Shown one piece after another: positions 57,030 through 64,000 of a stretch of 64,000 bases of DNA (positions are counted from its first letter, which is position 1; every line of letters begins with the position of its first letter). A program made the translations under genes and the position numbers. The notes under the pieces were generated by a model that saw only the letters and a list, made by a program, of their open reading frames with translations, was not told the DNA's origin and did not search any database. Source of the stretch: Blasia pusilla (Eukaryota > Marchantiophyta > Marchantiopsida > Blasiales); the NCBI GenBank assembly GCA_050084515.1, contig CM114272.1, positions 32,736,001 to 32,800,000 of the forward strand, given 5' to 3'.

Positions 57030-60000
57030 GGACATTAGCTCATCTTTGCCGACGGCCATTCTCCGTTGAATATTTTTTCTTTGATTTTTTAAGTTCCACT
57101 AAGAAATGTTCTGCCATATACAAATCATACTATTAATATGTTAGCTCACTTTGAATGAATGACACCTATGGAGCCTGTTCATTGAAAAAAAAAATCTTAA
57201 TGTTACTTATATTAAGAAAAAAAAATGATAAGGTTATAATAATTAGGTTTTTGTTTAATAATAATTAACGAGTATGCCCCTGATTTTTTTTTCGGATTTT
57301 ATAACCAAAATTCAAGATACATGGAGAAACATAGGTGAAGGAGAAGAAACATGGTCAAGAGAGAAGAATGAGAATAACACGTAATGGAGAACATCATCAA
57401 GGGGGAATAACACGGCAACGAGAGAAGAAACTAGAGTGACAAGAAACAAGAGTGAAGGAGAAAAAATATTGGAGAGTTTGGGAGAGTTGCAAGATAACTT
57501 GCATTTTGCAGTTTGTGCATTCGGAATCTACTTGTAGTAGGGGTTGTAATTAATTATAATTAGCTTAAATTCAAATCTCTTTCTCGATGGAATCTTCTAA
57601 AGTCTCTTTCATTTTTAATTATCTTTTCTCATTTGAAAATTTAAAACTATTTCTTCAAGGTTCATGCGAACGAAATTGTTACAGAAAATAATTTTGAAGT
57701 TTATTTTTGAGGAAAAATATTAATTTTCCTTTTGGGAAAAAATGAAAAGGATAATAAGACACTAAGAGGACAAGAATTATTCTTCAAAATAATGGAAGAA
57801 ATATTATTTCTATATTATTTTTAATTTTCAAGTTGGATTCCCAAAAAATTTAATCCATGTTATGGGAAAAAACTTCATCAAAATAAGTGATTTTCTCTTA
57901 CTTATTGAATGATGAGGATTAGAAAAGGGATAAATTATTTTTTCCACAGTAAATAAAGGAAAATATATGAATTTTTTTTTGAGCCAAGTTAGATGTATCA
58001 TAAAAAAAGTTTATCTTTCTTATTTTTTGCCATCATGTGTCTATTAATTTCCCATTCTCATCCTCCTTATGTGAGTCTTTTCATTCCCAATTATCTCACC
58101 CAGCGCATCGCATCGGCAAAAAATTACTATAATTTAAGATCCTAATTAGAAATCTTTAAATTCTATAGATTGCCTTAGAAAGCTTAGTCAATCCATGATT
58201 ACGACTCCTACTAGAAAGTAGTTGTCTTCTATTATAGCATAGCATTTCCCAAGTGTATGGAGGATGACAAGTCTGAATCTTCAAAATCATTGATTCTTGT
58301 GATGGCCCATGGGGAAGTTGCTTTCTGTGGATTCATAAACATTGCTATAAAATTTACAATTATGCTTTGGATGGAGTGAAAATACAAAAGAGCACACCAA
58401 ATTTGTATGAAATATGGAAGTTCTTGACAAATCAAAAACTCAAGCTCTCCCAATAATATGGTTGAGAATAGAAACAAGGTCGTGGGAGATATTAAAAATG
58501 ATGATAAAGAAAAAATTGGAATACTTAAAATTTTATTTGTAGAGGTATGCATCCACATTACTTGGCGTTAACACCAAATATGAATACGTATTGATCTTTG
58601 TATAATATCAATGATAATATGTAACCTCATGGGAGAATAATTTCTTATGTATTATTGTCTTTTTTCTAAAGGCATGAGGGTAAATAAAAAACTTTTTTGG
58701 TAGCTCAAGAATCTCCAAAGGAATTTAAAAAAAATATTGGGCAACTTGATTATACATAACATGGGTCGCACATCTTTATGTTTTATTGTGGGCCCTTAAC
58801 ACCCAAAAAAGAAACCAAACATTTGGAGTTTTGAATATTATAAATTTGTAAGGTGAATGATTAGAGGGCTTGGCATGTATTTAAAAGTGGGTATGCATCG
58901 GCATGGGTCTTATTACTAGGTGGACACACAAGAGACTTAAAAAATATTATTTCTCTTGTAATAGAAAAAATATTTTTTTTCGGAAATTTTTTTGGGAGCA
59001 ATGGTCTTGTCCACTCCCATAAAATTCTTTGAATTTGTCATACATTGCACCAGGTTCCATATCATGCATGTTATGGATTTCCATCTTATAAGGATAAGAA
59101 TGATTTTGAACAAATTAACTATTTAATTGTACCATTTGAACCTTTTGGTATTTATGCCATGTCGCAAATAGCTAAGTCTATGGTGCACACACTAGTCGAG
59201 GTCTCGGGAAGCGAATCATAATCATGGGTCTAGGAAGGAAAGACCTTGGTGTGACCCACCAAAATTACAACCTAGACTAGTTGATTGTGAGACTAGGAAG
59301 GATGCGAGCTCCAAGATACGTTTAGGGAGCCGAGAGTTGCATAAGCTGCAAGAAACCTCCGCTAAGCCATCTTGATGGATATCATTCAAACGTTGGCCCA
59401 CAAATTGCAAACCATATTTGGGTTGAGGGCCAAAAATCAAGAGCCCAAGGGGTACAATGGGGAAGGTGGGATTCCCCTGGAGAACTCCAAAAGTATGTCT
59501 ATGGGAGGACACTCTCCCTCTCTTCCTACTCAAGCCCTTGAACCAAGAACTAACCGTGATGCATCTTTGGATGTATTTCGGGTTTGAGCTAAGGGAAGCA
59601 ACTTGAGAAATTAACCAACGTGCTTTGTTTTAGGCGAGCGACTTGGGGAGATTGGTCAAGGCTCTAGGAATAGACTTCCTAAGGAAATGCTACGTACTTG
59701 GAAAGACTCAATCCGATTAGCGCTTGGCGGCCTCTCGGCCACCTACAAAACGCGCAACTAGTTGAGTCTTTGGGACTGCAACTAAGTCTTCCGCTTACAA
59801 AGCTCAAGGTTGGGAGAGCTTCGAAAGTGAAGCTAGGGGAAGTAGAAGACTAACTCTACGTAGGCCCTTTACTCTATCATGATATCTTCTTTCCTTGTAA
59901 GACACCATAATATGGCAACTCGAAGCCATATTAAAACTTCATGTTAATATAATGATCCTTGCTATAAACCAAATTTAGGAACCTAGGGTCGCCTTAGGTA

Positions 60001-60590
60001 CCCATTTGGGGTAATAATACAAGGCCATAAAAAAATGTTCCTTGAGAAAAATTCCATGAAATTATTAGTTAAGAACCGCATATTTGGCTTCTAAAGTATA
60101 TATTTTTCCCTCTAGCAGAAAAAGGTGAATTCAAGTCACATTAATACCTTGGGATGTTGTCTCTAGGTTTTCCTCTCTAATATTTTCCTTAATTTATTTT
60201 TTTTAAATCCATTTTTTATATTTATATTGGAGAGTGCCCTTTCATTTTACAAACACTTCTTCTCTTAACACTTGACATTTCAAACCAATAATGGGATTCT
60301 CATAATTGACTTATAATACATTTGAAAATTATGGGACCCTAAACCTAAAAATTTCCCCCCAATTTTTGGATTTTAAATATTCTATACCTCTCCCCAAACT
60401 CCAACTCACGAGCTGGGAATCATTCTAATTGCTCGCTAGAAGGAGTGGCTCTCCTATTGTGTTGGCATTCTTTGACAACGAAGAGTGTTCAATGATAATG
60501 CCCGGGTGTTCCTATATTATCATTAGTTTCTATTAAAGTTTTGATATTCCTTCGATATTATCATTAGTCCCACCGTCACTGCATCACAAA
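57030..60590. other. AT-rich sequence, decayed repeats
   Basis: Mostly AT-rich DNA with no recognised gene. Contains a related copy of the dispersed repeat at about 57,490-57,550 and, near 60,224, a partial small-Helitron-like start (tatattggagagtgccctttc, then tacaaacact). A 71-codon plus frame at 59,372 and a 103-codon minus frame overlap and have no motif. Confidence 0.4.
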
Positions 60591-60917
60591 CCTGATGCAG
60601 TCAATGATACAAACTGGCCTTTGGATCATTGACTTACGGTGTGGGACATGCGCAGCCGACTTTTGGAGTCCTTCATTCGCGCAGAGAACAAACATCTCCA
60701 ACTCTGTCACAGCTCTGCACCACTCATTTCAGCATTCAGATCGTGAGGCGCATCAAAGCTCGTCAGGAAAATGGAATTCTATCACCGCCCGCTCAACTGG
60801 GTGCTGTCCAAATCGAGCCTAGGGCCTACAAACAACAATTGACACTACCCACCCGTCCTCTCCAAACTCTTCCTCATGAATCCCATAGTTGTTGCGGTAA
60901 GGGAGACACAACTCCCA

Positions 60918-61103
60918 TCACACTCCCACCCCACGAAATCGACACTCTCGCCCGCGGCCCACGATGCGGGCAAGAGAGTCAATGAGCTGTACTTCGTCCG
61001 CGATCTGAGTACTAGTGGTTACTACTTCCGCTATCTCGAGCTCTTTCTCATTCTGAAAAACAACAGGTGGAGTTTTAACATCGGTACGTGTGCATCCATT
61101 CAA
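60918..61103 (-). CDS. Possible exon of an unknown gene
   Basis: On the minus strand a pyrimidine tract and acceptor (cctgttgtttttcag) precede an open frame NEKELEIAEVVTTSTQIADE then VQLIDSLARIVGRGRE. The composition is acidic and helix-prone, more protein-like than neighbouring frames. No partner exon or family was found, so this is a weak call. Confidence 0.22.
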   Translation of the reverse strand: MNGCTRTDVKTPPVVFQNEKELEIAEVVTTSTQIADEVQLIDSLARIVGRGRECRFRGVGV

Positions 61104-61119
61104 AGGGTGTAAGCGGACA

Positions 61120-64000
61120 CTCGCTCACAAGTGAGCGAGAGTCGGCACACACTCAGACACGAAAAGCGACACGGAAATATGGACACTTCTCACGCCCTCT
61201 TGTCGCGGGTTTCAACCTTGCCGGACCGTTGCCATGACAGGAGAGCAAAGTTTCGCATACCAGTAAGCGTATAGACGCTTCGTCGATACATCCCCTTCCG
61301 GATATGGTACCGACGGGAAGACAATTTGAAATTATTTCCATATCCCGATCGCAGTACGGAAGGAGATTTGATGATGGTACTCATTTGCGCGAACGTGATC
61401 ATTTCGGCACGTAAAACACAGATTTGTATAATTGTTGATTTTATTGTGTCACCTCTTAAAATTTTGGAACTTGTATTTCATCATGTCGGAATTCATCTTC
61501 CCCTCCCAATTAGGGCGGAATGAAGATGACCGTCGTCTCAAACTGCTGGTTATGGACTAGTTTGACTTGATAGCTCCTTTTAGATTTGTCGTACCATTGT
61601 TAATTGACAATTAGGGTTCAATTGTGTTGATGGTGTGACAATTTGACAAGATGTTTGATTATAACTTTTTCTTGGGTGGTTGGATAAGGTTAGGTGTACA
61701 CGGTTCTATTGTGTCAAGATCAACGTTTCCAAAAACTACATGTTTTCTATTTTGGTCCAAATGACTTGCTGATTCAATCACCTATCACCGAGTAACATGT
61801 GCTTCCATGTTACTCGTTTGGACTATATTTCGGGGGCGAGGTCTTTTGGATCTGCCCAGGAGTACATCAGAGAAAAAAATTGATAAGCATGTTGGGAACC
61901 TTAGTTGGAGGAGTAAGAGGAGGACCTATATGGAGGATCGTTGAGGGTTTTGCTTATGACTATTTCAATTTTGCTCCAATATTTTCAATCATAGACTTAA
62001 CTTGTCCATCTTCTCATTGACAAGCTTGAACTTTAGGTTTTCTTTTTTCCACTTATGTTGGGTTTTCCAAAATTCTTGGGATATTTGGACCTCCTTCTCT
62101 CATAAATATGCTAGTAGATTCCTAAATGCAATTTCACACATTTTGCTCTTCTTATAGTGCAATTTTAGTTTACAAACCATTAAAAGGATTCCTCTTTTTT
62201 TTCTCAATCTTTTGCTACTTGCTATTATACATACGTTTATTCCCTATCCTCCTCTACTTCCCTCTTTATCTCTACCTTTTCATCATAATCTCATCCCATT
62301 ACTACCAAATCCTACTACTTTGCCATCCTCACATATCTCATCCTAAGCCTTGCTTCCAAATCCTATCTTTTCTACCCCCTTATTCCCCCCTCTTTCTCCT
62401 CCTTCTCCAACTTGCTTTTCCCCTCATTGTCATCCACCATCACCACATCTTCTCCTTGTAGCCCTTCTTGTTCCATATCGATGCCAAAGTTTATCGCATA
62501 CCTTTTGGTAAGAAGTTTGCTCAAAAAGGGATCAAATAATATCAATAGCACTCTCGATCCATGCATGGGCCTCCAATCCCTAATATGATATCACCTTCTA
62601 CTAGGCTCTCCACAACATTTGCTTGGATTTGGTTAAGCCAAATTGATCTTCTTTGCTCTTTCCATCCCGATCTGCCTCATCCTAGATAGTCACTCTCCAC
62701 ACGCATTCCCATTGCTCTTCCTCCCATCACCCAAGAAGCATTGCTTTTCCCATCAGAAAGGCTAGCACATTATCCCACGTATATCAATGATTGGTATCTC
62801 CTTTTACTCTCCCCCCAATGGGTATTAGTCTTCCCTCCAATGGGTGGTGCAATGGATCATCACAAAATTTCATTGAGTATTCAACACTTTATGTCTAGAT
62901 ATTGGGAGAATCTTCACAATGAGCAATTAATTTGAGTATAGGCCTTTGCAGTGGCTCGTGCCAATCATGGCAGGCCTTCAACATAAAAATGTCTTCGACG
63001 TAGTCTACTTTTGGGGCAAGTTGGTGAGTTTTCACATTGGGCTCGAGTATTATATCCTCTCTCCCTGGCAATTGCAAGTGTAGATAAAGTGGCACTCTTA
63101 GAACCTCTTCACCCTCCTTCAAGTGGCAATGTATAATCTTTTGTGGAAGACTATACAACCACTCTTAACTTAGAACTTGACTTAGAGGTTCTTACAAAGG
63201 CTTTTCTTCATACCCTGCACTTATCAACATGCTAGTAGGCTATCATGCGTGGTTTTTTAGCACTTTCGTGATTGCTTTCTCCGTGTATTCTGAAAGTGGC
63301 TTTATCTCTCTATATAAGATATGTGCACATACTGCAATAGATGTTCTCCCACATTCTATCTCTAGGCTTTTATGGGCTTGTCATTTATTGGCTATGTGTT
63401 GAAGAGTTTATTCTCTACGTCCTCTAGCTTCACCTTGAAGCTCTCTTGATATTGAGCTTTGCAAGCGAAAGACTTATATTAAGTCCCAAAGACTCTATTG
63501 GTTGCGCGTTGTCGTGTCGAGAGCCTTTCTTCGAGTAAGGGCAGGCCTTCTAGCTGCGACACACGTGGTCGATGTAAGGTAAACTCTCTGAGAAGTTCTC
63601 CTTTTTCAATACAAAATTATTATGTATACTCTCCATTCTCTCACGACAAGTGTCACAAATGGAAGTGTCGAGGCGATCACTTCTTTGTAACATCGGATCC
63701 CAAAATTTCTAACTATAAAATCCCTATAAACTATTTTACGCTTGTACACAAGGAAGATAGCACAACTAGTGTTAAACCCTACTTGAGCAGGCCTATTGAT
63801 ATCCATGGATCGCTATATAAGAACATACAAAGTACCATCTTATGTCCTTCCATATGTGACGATAGAAGAATCATTGGAGTTGGAGATTGCATGACCTGGT
63901 TCATGAACGTCTCTCCAAAGTGATAAACTAAATAGCAAGTGAACCAGTGTCTATCTACAAAGAGTACCCTGACATGGTATGGATTGAGGAAAGGAAATTC
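61120..64000. other. Sequence without a recognised gene
   Basis: The longest frame is 141 codons on the plus strand (63,498-63,923, ending VGDCMTWFMNVSPK); no family is recognised and it lacks a convincing start. A pyrimidine-rich stretch (62,130-62,460) gives a spurious Leu/Phe/Ser-rich frame. The window ends inside this region. Confidence 0.35.

Noticed and set aside
58090-58140. gcgcatcgcatcggc near 58.1 kb as a Helitron 3' end
   Set aside because: Resembles the hairpin but lacks CTAG and the internal family blocks.
62126-62461. 111-codon hydrophobic frame as a membrane protein
   Set aside because: It follows a pyrimidine-rich tract that encodes Leu/Phe/Ser/Pro in any frame; no start context or family.

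Overview
This window looks like nuclear DNA of a large-genome, transposon-rich streptophyte (a charophyte alga or a non-seed land plant). The evidence is an intron-rich nuclear gene for a thylakoid-lumen protein, Ty3/gypsy, CACTA and Helitron elements, and a Ty3/gypsy family carrying a C5-cytosine methyltransferase. From memory, and unchecked here, methyltransferase-bearing retrotransposons have been reported in charophytes and dinoflagellates. Coding density is very low: only one host gene can be modelled confidently, and most other open frames are chance or decayed transposon frames.

Layout. 0.8-5.7 kb: a ten-exon plus-strand gene for a plastid protein (DUF6816-like) whose splice phases all agree. 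5.7-9.1 kb: mixed sequence with no confident gene. 9.2-9.8 kb: small Helitron copies. About 10.6-20.6 kb: gypsy element R1 on the minus strand, read from high to low coordinates as LTR, leader, gag with two zinc knuckles, protease, truncated methyltransferase, RT, RNase H, integrase, PHD finger, LTR. It holds a 328 bp MITE and a 239 bp hairpin. 20.9-21.1 kb: another small Helitron. 21.4-24 kb: sequence partly duplicated, inverted, at 56 kb. 25.57-26.43 kb: a head-to-tail array of four small Helitrons. About 28.5-31.53 kb: a decayed CACTA transposon. 31.53-33.77 kb: a second methyltransferase-bearing gypsy fragment (R3). 33.9-35.05 kb: a Helitron Rep relic. 35.2-36.7 and 46.44-46.97 kb: two halves of a minus-strand gypsy copy (R4) split by the third methyltransferase/PHD element R2 (36,701-46,435, plus strand, candidate TSD AACTC). 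47.3-48.7 kb: four repeats of about 270-290 bp. 50.24-50.41 kb: another small Helitron. 50.4-57 and 60.6-61.1 kb: higher-GC sequence that may hold pieces of host genes. 57-60.5 and 61.5-64 kb: mostly AT-rich sequence.

The main finding is the gypsy family R1-R4. Its pol has an inserted methyltransferase related to DNMT3/DRM between protease and reverse transcriptase, and a C4HC3 PHD finger after the integrase C-terminal region. One arrangement pairs an enzyme that could write cytosine methylation with a reader module that could steer integration by chromatin state. R1 and R2 agree on order and on the 45-codon PHD length; R3 confirms the methyltransferase. All three copies are damaged, each differently. 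Two copies also carry inverted duplications near the protease, which could make double-stranded RNA if transcribed.
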